Below, one piece after another: positions 43,119 through 53,241 of a stretch of 64,000 nucleotides of DNA (the first letter of the stretch is position 1; each line of letters begins with the position of its first letter). The translations under genes and the position numbers were made by a program. The DNA is from Mesostigma viride (Eukaryota > Streptophyta > Mesostigmatophyceae > Mesostigmatales > Mesostigmataceae): contig RPFO01000380.1 in the NCBI GenBank assembly GCA_009746045.1, positions 1,126,343-1,190,342 on the forward strand. Reading direction: 5' to 3'. The notes under the pieces are model-generated. The model did not search any database and was not told the origin of the DNA. It was given only the letters and a program-made list of their open reading frames with translations.

Positions 43119-44211
43119 CAAACCCCCAACCTGGCCCTCGGCCGCAGGCTGTCGCGTGACCCCGCCTCCCGTCGCCCCCCGTGTCCCCTGCCGCTACCAG
43201 CGGCTCCATCAGCCTAGCCAGGCGGCAATACAACGGGGGGAGCTAATAGTCTTCCTGAGCAGGATGATTCATCCCCAGGCCCAGCACACATCCCCTCACC
43301 CCAAAAGGTGCAGCTCGTCGAGGGTAAAGACACGCCGGATAAAACACAACCCCACGGGCCCGCCACACAGGTGGGTCCTTACACGTCCCCCCCCTCGTGG
43401 GGGGCGGGGAAAACGCAAAGGCAGAGCGGAGCCCGCAGCCTTACCGCGGGCGAAGCGGAGCCTTCGCGTTTTCCACGCACCCCGCGAGGGGAAAAATTTT
43501 TTTTTTGGAAACCTGCCAACCCGTGAGGGGTTTTCCACGCACCCTCCCCCGCACCCAAGCTGCGTCCTTGGATTCCCCCTCCGCCTGTACGCCATGCCCC
43601 GTCATCCCGTTTTTATGTTTTTGCACCATGGAAGCAGACCAACGATGTAACATAGCAGTAGCCGGGTGCCCGTTAAGGCACCGGACCCTACCCTCTCGTC
43701 TGCAGCACGAGGCTCCTCCTCCTCCATGCGTTGGGTAAAATTCTGCCCTTATATACTGCATGGACACTTCCCCCAACAATTCGTCACCTCGCCATCCCCC
43801 GCACCTCCCCTTCTGGCCCACGCCGGCCGGAGGGAATACGCCAGGCGAACTGAATTTCAGGTTTCGGCAGCTTGGACCACGCAATACTGTTTTACAGTGA
43901 TTCCTGCACCATCTCACGATTTTTACCACCCGCCTGCACTATTCCACAGCTCCCGTCGACTGTGGCCTGGCCTGCCCAAATCATCTCGTGGCAGGAGATG
44001 ATGTTCCATAGTGTCGGTCGGCGCCCAAATAATGCAGTGGAAATCGAGTCCTGTACTTCGAAAAACAGGGGCCCCGCCACCTTCCCCCCTCGGCGGCCAA
44101 AAATTTAAATCACTCTGGGCCCTCCCGAATAAACGGGAAGGCTGGTAGCCATCGACTAATTTGGGCTTGTGCCGCCATGGCCAGCCGCCACCGAATTTCG
44201 ATGGTCGCGAC
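43119..44211 (-). other. N1 internal region, no recognisable gene
   Basis: 1093 bp, GC-rich, similar over parts to the internal region of N2 (for example CTGCCGCTACCAG and CAGGCGGCAATACAA blocks). Short ORFs exist (up to about 160 codons) but none has a recognisable domain or is shared with N2. It includes an A/T-run hairpin-like stretch near 43490-43510. Confidence 0.7.
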
Positions 44212-44513
44212 AGCTGCAAAGAGGCCTAATTGTGGCAGTACCACAACCCTAAGTAGTCGGACCGCCCTGGGGTGGCGCGTGCCAGCCCACTGACCAAAAG
44301 GCCAGTGGCACCGTGACGCGCGCCAGCCCACTGACCAAAAAGGCCAGTGGTGCCGTGGCGCGCGCCAGCCCACTGACCAAAAGGCCAGTGGCGCCGCGCC
44401 ACCCCCGGTCCACACTACCCCCCCCTCACTTCTAGTCGGACTGACTACTGCGGCCGCCCCTCCCCCTTTGAGTATGCCGCAAGTCATAGATAATACGAGC
44501 GTGAGCTCACAAA
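44212..44513 (-). repeat. N1 A1 repeat
   Basis: 302-bp copy of 42616-42917 forming the outer end of N1; the satellite resumes with ATGTACATACACCG. Confidence 0.85.
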
Positions 44514-45680
44514 ATGTACATACACCGCGCACGCAAGGGGCAACTGCCCGCACATGTACATCCACCGCGCACGCAAGGGGCGGCTGCACACACACGTACA
44601 TCCACTGCGCACGCACGGGGCGACTGCACACACATGTACATAAACCATGCACGCAAGGGGCAGCTGCACACACATGTACATCCACCGCGCACGCAAGGGG
44701 CGAGTGCAAACACATGTACATACACCGCGCACACAAGGGGCAACTGCCCACACATGTACATCCACCGCGCACGGAAGGGCCGGCTGCACTCACACGTACA
44801 TACACTGCGCATGCAAGGGGCGCCTGCACACACACGTACACACACCATGCACGCAAGGGCCGGCATGCACACACACGTACATACACTGCGCACGCACGGG
44901 GCGACTGCCCACACATGTACATCCACCGCGCACGGAAGGGCCGGCTGCACTCACACGTACATACACTGCGCATGCAAGGGGCGCCTGCACACACACGTAC
45001 ACACACCATGCACGCAAGGGCCGGCATGCACACACACGTACATACACTGCGCACGCACGGGGCGACTGCACACACATGTACATACACCATGCACGCAAGG
45101 GGCGGCTGCACACACATGTACATACACCGCGCACGCAAGGGGCGAGTGCAAACACATGTACATACACCGCGCACGCAAGGGGCAACTGCCTGCACATGTA
45201 CATCCACCGCGCACGCAAGGGGCGGCTGCACACACATGTACACACACCATGCACGCAAGGACAAGGATGCACACACATGTACACACACCATGCACGCAAG
45301 GGGCGGCTGCACACACACGTACATACACCGCGCACGCAAGGGGCGGCTGCACACACATGTACATACACCATGCACGGAAGGACAAGGATGCACACACATG
45401 TACACACACCATGCACGCAAGGGGCGGCTGCACACACACGTACATACACAATGCACGGTTGGGGCGACGGCACTCACATGTACATACACCATGCACGCAA
45501 GGACAAGGATGCACACACATGTACATACACCGCGCACGCAAGGGGCGGCTGCACACACACGTACATACACCGCGCACGCAAGGGGCGAGTGCGCACACAC
45601 GTACATACACCGCGCACGCAAGGGGCGAGTGCGCACACACGTACATCCACCGCGCACGCAAGGGGCGGCTGCACACACAC
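44514..45680 (+). repeat. 40-bp satellite array, segment 7
   Basis: Satellite between N1 and N2. Its unit order resembles 31,180-32,000, including the GGACAAGGATGCAC variants. Confidence 0.94.
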
Positions 45681-47691
45681 ATCCAATTGCTGCTTTAGTT
45701 CCATTGGAGTGAGGGGCTGCCAGAGAAACATGTTTATTACAAATACGTGTTAGGCACACGTCCAAGCCATTAGCTAACCTAAGAATCTGCAGTTTCTAAG
45801 CTAACTAGGCCACACAACAAGGGCCGAAACATCATACCAGTCATAAGGACCTGGGCCAGTCAAGAGGACCTGGGCTTTGTAACATCCGTCTGGCAGCAAG
45901 GGTGGGTGGGTGGGAGCTGCAAAGAGGAGTGGTTGTTGCCCCGCCACAACCCTAAGTATCCACCGTCTACCTAGTCGTAGGTGGGGTGACGGACGCCAGC
46001 CCACTGACCAACCGGCCAGTGGCGCCGCGCCGTCCCCGGTCCACAGGACTGCCCCCGGTCCACAACACAAATTGGACCCGGTCCACAGTACCGTCCCCGG
46101 TGCCCCCCCCCCCACAACACCGTACCCCCCCCCCTAGTACTGGCTACCTAGTCAGACCTGTCTACTGCGGCCTCCCCTCCCCCTTTGAGACTTCCGCAGG
46201 TCATAGATAGAACGAGCGTGAGCTCACAAAATCCAATTGCTGCTTTAGTTCCATTGGAGTGAGGGGCTGCCAGAGAAACATGTTTATTACAAATACGTGT
46301 TAGGCACACGTCCAAGCCATTAGCTAACCTAAGAATCTGCAGTTTCTAAGCTAACTAGGCCACACAACAAGGGCCGAAACATCATACCAGTCATAAGGAC
46401 CTGGGCCAGTCAAGAGGACCTGGGCTTTGTAACATCCCGCACCCACTACCTGGCCACTTGGCCGCAAGCTGTCGTATGGCCCAGACTTCTCGTCGCCCCC
46501 CTTGTCCCCTGCCGCTACCAGTGCTTCATTAACCAGGCGGCAATACAAGGGGGAAGCCAAAAGTATCCCCGTAGGGACCCCCACTGCGGGGGGTTCTCAC
46601 CCATATGGGCACTGCCCTCGGCAGCCACCCCTGCAGGCTCGGCAATTCTTTGTACACCTTTCTTCACAGGCATAGCACCCCCGGCACCCCAATGACGCAG
46701 CTGCGTCTGGGATCCGCTATCGCCCCGCCCTAACATCCTTCCCCTTCCCCGCTGTGCACCGTCAGTCCCAACAACTCGTCCCCGCTTAAATTACGCGGCA
46801 ACGACCCCACCATTCCGCGCTGGCCGCCGGCCGCTGTCGCCTCACTTGGCACGAGGAAATGTTAGGCTGTTTAGGGTGCTGCCCCCCCTGGCGCTGGGGC
46901 TGCAGCCACCCCGCTCCTATGCTGGCCTGGGGGCTCGATTCCCCCTTCTTCCCATGCTCGTATAGCGCGCTCATGCACTATTCTTGACGATATTCATTAG
47001 CCAGGCCCAGCACATACGATACACCACGAACTTGCCTGCGGCGTATTCCCCCTCCGCCTGTAGCTGTTGCCACCCTAGCACCACGACTGCCCCGCTTTAG
47101 TTGTCCGATCAAGAGTCACTCCCGCGTCTATCCAGACCCCTCCCGCGAGCCCGGGGTGGCGAGTACAACGCAGCAGAAATAAAACAATCTGGCACTGGCA
47201 GCTACCGCCTGCACTTCGAACGGCAAGTTATTGGGGTGCTGCCGACCCCCGTCGCGCAGCCGTCATAACCTTAAATAAGACAGGCCCCCGAATAATAATT
47301 CGGAGGCCGGTAGCTGTGATTTACATTCGGCACCGCCATAGCAGTGCACACACGCCGTCAGTGGGCCGTCGACACAGCTGCAAAGAGGAGTGGTTGTTGC
47401 CCCGCCACAACCCTAAGTATCCACCGTCTACCTAGTCGTAGGTGGGGTGACGGACGCCAGCCCACTGACCAACCGGCCAGTGGCGCCGCGCCGTCCCCGG
47501 TCCACAGGACTGCCCCCGGTCCACAACACAAATTGGACCCGGTCCACAGTACCGTCCCCGGTGCCCCCCCCCCCACAACACCGTACCCCCCCCCCTAGTA
47601 CTGGCTACCTAGTCAGACCTGTCTACTGCGGCCTCCCCTCCCCCTTTGAGACTTCCGCAGGTCATAGATAGAACGAGCGTGAGCTCACAAA
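45681..47691 (-). mobile_element. Non-autonomous split-direct-repeat (PAT/DIRS-like) element N2
   Basis: 2011 bp, same family as N1 but a distinct subfamily. Minus-strand order: A1 (47691-47376, 316 bp), internal (47375-46438), B1 (46437-46231, 207 bp), A2 (46230-45915), linker of 27 bp (45914-45888), B2 (45887-45681). The ends are the same as N1 (plus strand ATCCAAT...CTCACAAA). The empty site is GCACACACAC|GTACATAC with no duplication. No RT, RNase H or recombinase ORF. Confidence 0.82.
46438..47375 (-). other. N2 internal region, no recognisable gene
   Basis: 938 bp without a supported ORF. It shares patches with the N1 internal region at its B1 side (GTCGCCCCCCTTGTCCCCTG; CAGGCGGCAATACAAG), confirming common origin. 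Confidence 0.7.
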
Positions 47692-48188
47692 GTACATACA
47701 CCGCGCACGCAAGGGGAGAGTGCAAACACATGTACATACACCATGCACGCAAGGGGCGGCTGCACACACACGTACATACACAATGCACGGTTGGGGCGAC
47801 GGCACTCACATGTACATACACCATGCACGCAAGGACAAGGATGCACACACATGTACATACACCGCGCACGCAAGGGGCGGCTGCACACACACGTACATAC
47901 ACCATGCACGCAAGGGGCGGCTGCACACACGTACATCCACCGCGGACGCAAGGGGCGGCTGCACACACACGTACATACACCGCGCACGCAAGGGGCGAGT
48001 GCAAACACATGTACATACACCGCGCACGCAAGGGGCGGCTGCACACACACGTACACACACCATGCACGCAAGGGTCGGCATGCACACACACGTACATACA
48101 CCGCGCACGCAAGGGGCGGCTGCACAGAAACGTACACACACCGCGCACGCAAGGGCCGGCTGCACACACATGTACATACACCTTGCAC
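47692..48188 (+). repeat. 40-bp satellite array, segment 8 (right end)
   Basis: Last dozen satellite units before the AC-rich microsatellite. Confidence 0.93.
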
Positions 48189-48350
48189 GTACAACACACA
48201 ACACACACACACAACAAAAAATTATATACACACACACACGCACACGCACACGCACACGCACACGCACACGCACACGCACACGCACACGCACACGCACAAC
48301 ACACACAACACACACAACACACACACGCACACGTGAACAACACACACACA
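48189..48350. repeat. AC / ACGCAC microsatellite at the right edge of the array
   Basis: Contains (CACACG)n at about 48230-48299 between (ACAAC)-like runs. Together with the GT-rich DNA at 1-195 it brackets the satellite region. Confidence 0.9.
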
Positions 48351-48959
48351 CAACAATTATAATATTAGTGTAGTATATCAAACAAAATAGTAATAAAGTA
48401 TTTGCAAGCGTACTTCGTGTGAATTATGTGTAGACGAGAATAGAAGCTAAACAAAACTCTAATGGAGAAAGAGGGATTCGAACCCTTGGGAAAGTTACCC
48501 CATACATAGCATTCCACTCGGACATTTCTCCGAAAAAAAGGTCACGTAAGCTTTAAGGGTGGAGAGTTAAGGGTGTAGGTTGTAGGATGTATGGTGTAGG
48601 GTGTAGGGTGTCTTGAGCTTTCTTTTTTGAGATCAATGGAGTCCCCTTCCATGATCATGTGCGTGAGCTGGTTATGATTTTCATCTATGGCGTGTGTGGC
48701 CACATCGTGTATTTACAACAACTTTCTAGCCATGGATAACTAGGTAACCATAAATTGGTTACCATGATAACTAGGTAAAAACGTGTTGGTTTCAGAATAC
48801 ATGTGATCGCTGCATTGTCATCTACAATGTACAAATCAATTACGGATTTCGGGGCTACGGATTTCGGGGCTAAGTTTTTGTGGGTAGAGATTGGCAAGGG
48901 TGTTTTTATCTTGCCACTTGGTCACTTGGTGTGCATTACGTCTGTTCTTGCGTTGGAGT
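48351..48959. other. AT-rich intergenic stretch, no gene recognised
   Basis: Apart from the tRNA-like relic it holds small repeats only: a GTAGGGTGTAGG-like run near 48575-48610, GGTAACC...GGTTACC inverted repeat within a direct repeat GATAACTAGGTAA at 48736-48778, and a 15-bp tandem GGATTTCGGGGCTAC at about 48844-48874. Confidence 0.5.
48464..48531 (-). pseudogene. Truncated tRNA-Ser-like sequence
   Basis: 68 nt with a perfect 7-bp acceptor stem (GGAGAAA/TTTCTCC), a T-arm with loop TTCGAAT, and a GGG...CCC long-variable-arm-like stem as in type II tRNAs. The D-arm is reduced (TCC-GAGT-GGA) and no anticodon arm can be folded, about 20 nt shorter than a normal tRNA-Ser. The sequence resembles organellar tRNA-Ser genes in style, so a decayed organelle-derived insertion is possible. 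Not expected to be functional. Confidence 0.55.
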
Positions 48960-49265
48960 CAAAAAACTGTCCGTGTGTGGTGGTGGACTTTTCCTCACGG
49001 GCAGTCGCCATATGTCATACAAGCACTTGTTCGGCGTACCACTAGCTCATGTATGTCACCATTGTAATTTTGCGTTGTAACAGCATTTCTCGGAGCCAAC
49101 GGCCGTTGGACTCAAAAAACTGACCGTGTGTGGTGGTGGACTTTTCCTCACGGGCAGTCGCCATATGTCATACAAGCACTTGTTCGGCGTACCACTAGCT
49201 CGTGGATGTCACCATTGTAATTTTGAGTTGTAACAGCATTTCTCGGAGCCAACGGCCGTTGGACT
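48960..49265. repeat. 153-bp tandem duplication ending in the palindrome CCAACGGCCGTTGG
   Basis: Two copies at an offset of 153 bp (48961 and 49114) share CCGTGTGTGGTGGTGGACTT and GCATTTCTCGGAGCC. Each ends with the 14-bp palindrome CCAACGGCCGTTGG (49096-49109, 49249-49262). A third, more diverged copy start is visible from 49263. Confidence 0.8.
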
Positions 49266-49620
49266 CCGAAAAACTGATAGCCTTGTCTGAAGGTGTGTGC
49301 GTGAGATGGCACATGTGCATCGTCGGGGGGAGTTTTCTCAAGAGCCACATGTGGTAGTGTAAGGTGGGCATGCTTAGTGCGTACGGGTGGGAGGGACAAG
49401 AGGTGCAGAAGTTGACGGCTTTTGACCTTGGGAAATGACAAGGCACACATAAGACAACAAAGTGATAATTTTAATGTCTTTACGGGTGTACTGTCAATTT
49501 CTCCGAGCCAACGGCCGTTGGACTCTCGAAACTCTCATAACCCTGTCTACAATGTGTGTGCGTGCGATGGCACTTGTGCCATGTGCCGGGGGGGGGTGAG
49601 AAATCTGTCGTTCATTAATT
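49264..49620. repeat. Diverged duplication of about 260 bp
   Basis: AAACTGATAGCCTTGTCTG...GTGTGTGCGTGAGATGGCAC at 49267 recurs as AAACTCTCATAACCCTGTCT...GTGTGTGCGTGCGATGGCAC at 49529, preceded by a third CCAACGGCCGTTGG (49508-49521). No convincing gene. Confidence 0.55.
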
Positions 49621-49680
49621 TGTGCCTCGTCGGGGTGGGCATGCATGAATTTGTGCCTCGTCGGGGTGGACATGCATGAA
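49618..49680. repeat. 31-bp tandem duplication
   Basis: TTTGTGCCTCGTCGGGGTGG + (G/A)CATGCATGAA occurs twice in direct succession. Confidence 0.85.
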
Positions 49681-49940
49681 AGCATTTTCATTGGTACTCG
49701 GGGTTTAATATTTTTGTCTTGCTGTTGAAACGTCGACGTGCTCTTCTCCTGCTCTTTTTTTTTCCTACTCAACGGCCGTTGGTGCTTTCAAACTTGCCCA
49801 GCGTTATGACTAGGATGCCCTTCTTTACTGCTAGCCACCGCCCCTTGTGTACAATGCTAGAATTAGGCCGGGGTAATGGTCCACCGCGTCCCCAGTGCAA
49901 GGTTCGTGAATGCGCTGGTTCGTAAAAAATTCGGCACTTG

Positions 49941-49965
49941 GAGGGTTCGAACACCTGACCCCACT
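49941..49965 (-). other. tRNA T-arm-like (B-box) fragment
   Basis: The minus strand reads GGTCAGGTGTTCGAACCCTC, close to the B-box region of the tRNA-like fold in the palindromic elements (GGTCAGGGGTTCGAATCCTC). No A box or acceptor stem is visible; a SINE or tRNA remnant is possible. Confidence 0.35.
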
Positions 49966-50081
49966 TTCGTTATTTCAACATGCCCTGAACGAAAAAGCTG
50001 CGTAAAGGATACGTTAACCGTCCCCTGTTATTCTTGATTATATTATTGCGATATCATGGACGTACACACGCGGTTGGTGGT

Positions 50082-50200
50082 CCGTACTTGCCAACTGCAC
50101 TTGCAAACTGACTGACTGACTGCCTCCGTTACGCACTTGCGTGTGTTTCCGTACTTGCCAACTGAACTTGCAAACTGACTGAATGACTGCCTCCGTTACG
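50082..50200. repeat. 67-bp tandem duplication with ACTG microsatellite
   Basis: CCGTACTTGCCAACTG...GACTGCCTCCGTTACG is repeated at an offset of 67 bp, with a short (ACTG)n inside. Confidence 0.8.
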
Positions 50201-51595
50201 ACTAACAAGTGAACGACGAGTGAGCTACTAAAGTTTTGTTCAGTTCATTGTGTCTCTATGTACATAGCCGTTTATTCAAAACCGTTGCGTGGATACCTTG
50301 ATTCTGGGTTCGCTGATACTTGTTTCCCATTTTAAATCTCCCGTCCATAATTGGATACATGTAATGTAGGAGGATACCCACTTGCCCGAAATCCGCGTAA
50401 CGGGTGATTAGTACTGCTGTAAGCGGAACCACAGACAAATCTGTCTAACGGGCTAACATTATTGTCCTTCATGTACTGGTTTTTGCACGCAGGACGCCAT
50501 TCGCAACACCGCCTGACGGAGTCGGATGGACCGGACGTGCGTGAGGCTGCTGTTCACAGTCGTGAAGTTGGCAGACATTAATATCAACACGGTCACGAGA
50601 ATTCGTCCAGAGAATAATTGATGCTTGTGACGTGCTCGACGGCTGCGATGACCGAGATGATGCGTGTAGTGCACAGCGTCCGAGACGTCGCGACACCCGT
50701 GGCTGTCCTGTTGATGCGAACGCACGGTGACGAGACGGAGCCCATTATATAGGTGGATTACAAGTTAGAACGGCCCTCGCGGTTGCACTGTTTAATCGCG
50801 AACGTGGATTTTGCGGAGCCGACGGCCGTTGGGGATTGGAAATCTGATGATATCGGGGCTGCGCACGACATCGAGGAACTGGGGATCGACGTAGGTCTAC
50901 AGGCTCACTTGTCCGTCAACATGTATGGCCTCGCTTGACTGTCATCATCTTGACATGTACATAACTAGTTCATATACCATGCATTTGACACTGCCTGCAC
51001 GTGGATTTTCCAGACATACATTGAGGGTAATTATAACTCGAAAGCACTACGTACGATTGAGACGTCCGGTCGTAGAGCAGATGCACTGGAGCTTTCTGAT
51101 CTTCCAATTGATGGGTCTGTAATTATGTAAGATATTCAGATATCGCGATGACTCGAGCATCGATGCATGGAATGTAATAATGTATTTCATTCAATTATAC
51201 ATCCAATTTAACTCCGCAATTGAGGGGCACACATGTCCATCAGCCCGAGACAACATTTCCCAAGTAATTTTCGATTAGTGATTTAGTGTGGGCCTTCCCT
51301 ACATGATCTCCCAACGGAGTCATGCCTATAATTTAATCTTTAATTTATAGAATGATAGATTACTATTAATTTCTTCAGGGTTATTCTCCCAGTTATCGGG
51401 TTTTTCCTTATGTTGCATGCCTATCTCACCTCCGTAATCTATCATTCTCAATGAATATATATTAAAAATATAATTACTTACAGCAGAGTGAAATCACTCA
51501 AACCAAAGCAAACGCCCAGCTATAAACCTATATACAGAGCCATGTCAAAGCTCTATACTACGATAAGACCAATAGAAACGCCTAACGGGAGGAAC
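50201..51595. other. Gene-poor stretch, nothing firmly recognised
   Basis: 1.4 kb, AT-rich after 51,120. A 61-codon ORF at 50753-50938 (MDYKLERPSR) and an 88-codon minus-strand ORF at 50459-50725 show no recognisable domain. A near-copy of the recurring palindrome (CCGACGGCCGTTGG, 50819-50832) lies here, again preceded by GGAG. ATTATATAGG at 50746 looks TATA-like but has no gene attached. Confidence 0.4.
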
Positions 51596-52555
51596 CTAAT
51601 AGCCCTGCTGCACCGCAAATATCAGCCCGCGTACGGCGGAGCATGATGCGTCAGCCATGGCCCGAGTCAGCGCCACCGACAAGCGCTGACGCCAATATGA
51701 CGTCCAGGTCCGCGCCGACCATGGGGCCCGCTGGCCCTCCAGGTCCAGCCGGTCCTCCCGGAGCCGGCAACACTGCTTGAAGAAGGCGGAGGTCAGGGGC
51801 CCCATGGCCCCAAACTCCTCCAGGACAAAGGGCACCACACGATGGTGCCCGACGTCGCCGTAGGCCAGGAGCTTGGCCCGCTCCGCCCGGTCCGCCGTGT
51901 AACCTGCCGTGAGGGAGGCCCCAGCCACGTGGCTAAGAGCCAAGGGCCGCGCCACCGAAACGTCAATAAGCAGATGCCGGCCACCCCCCTCAAAGTCCAG
52001 CACCACGATGTCAGGCCGGTGGTTGGGGGAATAGAAGGCAGCGCCATCCGCATCCTCGGACCGGATGTTCGCGTGGGGGAAAACCGACCGAATCATGGCG
52101 AGCACCACCGTCAGGAGGACAGTGTGCAAATACAAATACCAATTCTGATTCTGTTGGCCCCCCATGCAGGCAAGGTAGTGAGTCCCCGTGGGATCCAGCG
52201 GCTGCCCACAGCTACCACAAGGCCGCCCGGCCGGAACAAGAGGCTGCGGGGCAAATAGCTGGTGCCGGAGCGCCACCGAGTAGTGGCTGGGAGCCAAGGC
52301 GAATGGGGGGGCCATGGGAAGAGCACGAAGGTACGCCGAGCCCACACTCCGCAAGGAAAGCGAGAACAGCCACGCACGTCCCTGGGCGTTGAGGTCCGCG
52401 AAAAGAGCAATCCAATCAGCCGTGTGCAGAATACCCGCGTAGGTTTTCTGGTGTTTATTGATTATATATATCAGCGTGTGCGTCTTAGAAAGAGGAATCC
52501 ATTGTGATAGTTGCCGCAAAATTCGGAGCCCAAACGCGAAAGTGATGGGCGCCAC
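51596..52555 (-). pseudogene. C-terminal fragment of a LINE-type polyprotein (zinc motif + nuclease-like domain)
   Basis: 320 codons; the first codon is GTG, so there is no proper start and the sequence is likely 5'-truncated. Visible in order: a helical segment (ADLNAQGRAWLFSLSL, LRALPMAPPFALAPSHYSVALR), a CX2CX8HX3C motif (CGSCGQPLDPTGTHYLAC), then RPDIVVLDFEGGGRHLLIDV, the arrangement of a PD-(D/E)xK-like nuclease core, and SVARPLALSHV. This layout is known to me from the C-termini of many algal and animal reverse-transcriptase polyproteins. The RT itself is absent upstream; the unit abuts the DIRS-type element. A captured host gene is the less likely alternative. Confidence 0.5.
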
Positions 52556-52720
52556 CGTCAGCCATGGCTATCTCGTGGCTAAATGTCTCGCGGTAAATCG
52601 CAGCCATCATGGCTAGAAACATCGAAGTGTCACGTACTTCATGACAAGCATGCCAGGAGAAAAATTTTCTGGCACAAGCCCTATCTGGCTAGACAATTGA
52701 GTGAGGGAAAGTATATAACA
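52556..52720. other. Spacer between LINE fragment and DIRS-type element
   Basis: 165 bp without a gene. CATGGCTATC and CATGGCTAGA repeats and a GTATATAAC motif just before the element are the only notable points. Confidence 0.4.
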
Positions 52721-53154
52721 AATCGTGGTTCTCTGAACATAGTTTCTTTATAGTGAGATGGAAGGGTAGCCGCTATAGCTAGGTTATTGGGTTCACGTGA
52801 CATACCTTTTGAGGCCGGTGCGGCCTGATCCGGATCAGTCGTGGCCAAAGCTTTGGCCAGTTTTTCTTGGCCAGGTGGCAGGAGCTACGTTGAGATATAA
52901 ACCTGCCACTGTCTAGGTTTCTTGGCTCATGGCGTAGTGATTAACTAGATCTAGATTCTTTCTCTCACGCAATATGTGACCTAATAGCCCCGGCAGCCTT
53001 ACGTAAGCTGCCGGCAATTAGAACGCCACATTGCGTCATTTGTTCAGACGCAACATTTGCGTGGCGAAAAAATGCCGTCCGGGCCAAGGCCGCATGACAC
53101 GCAAAAAAGGACAAAAACAAACCCACCTAGCTAAGGTCGGCCTCTTTTCTTTTC
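52721..53154 (+). repeat. DIRS element A1 repeat
   Basis: 434-bp split direct repeat identical by eye to 57626-58059. It should hold the promoter; CTGCCGGC/GCCGGCAG-type inverted repeats occur near 52991-53015. From 53155 to 53241 is a short leader before ORF1. Confidence 0.88.
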
Positions 53155-53241
53155 ACGAGGGCGGCGACAGCAAGCCAGGGGAAACGAACCTCTGGTTTGA
53201 CGAACCTGTACTGTCGGAGCCATTTTTGGCCCTGAGCAGCA

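Larger units (their letters stand above)
42389..44513 (-). mobile_element. Non-autonomous split-direct-repeat (PAT/DIRS-like) element N1
   Basis: 2125 bp. Read on the minus strand: A1 (44513-44212, 302 bp), internal region (44211-43119), B1 (43118-42918, 201 bp), A2 (42917-42616), a 26-bp C-rich linker (42615-42590), B2 (42589-42389). This A1-internal-B1-A2-B2 layout is typical of PAT/Ngaro-type tyrosine-recombinase retrotransposons. The B1/A2 junction directly joins the two element ends. Insertion is clean: satellite ...GCACTCAC is followed by the element and then ATGTACAT..., with no duplication. No RT or recombinase is encoded, so mobility must come from another element. Confidence 0.82.

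Noticed and set aside
43441-43929. 162-codon minus-strand ORF in the N1 internal region as a possible gag
   Set aside because: Low-complexity, no zinc knuckle, and not preserved in N2.
48464-48531. Functional tRNA-Ser gene
   Set aside because: No anticodon arm can be folded and it is about 20 nt too short.
50753-50938. 61-codon ORF after a TATA-like ATTATATAGG
   Set aside because: Too short, no domain, no supporting context.
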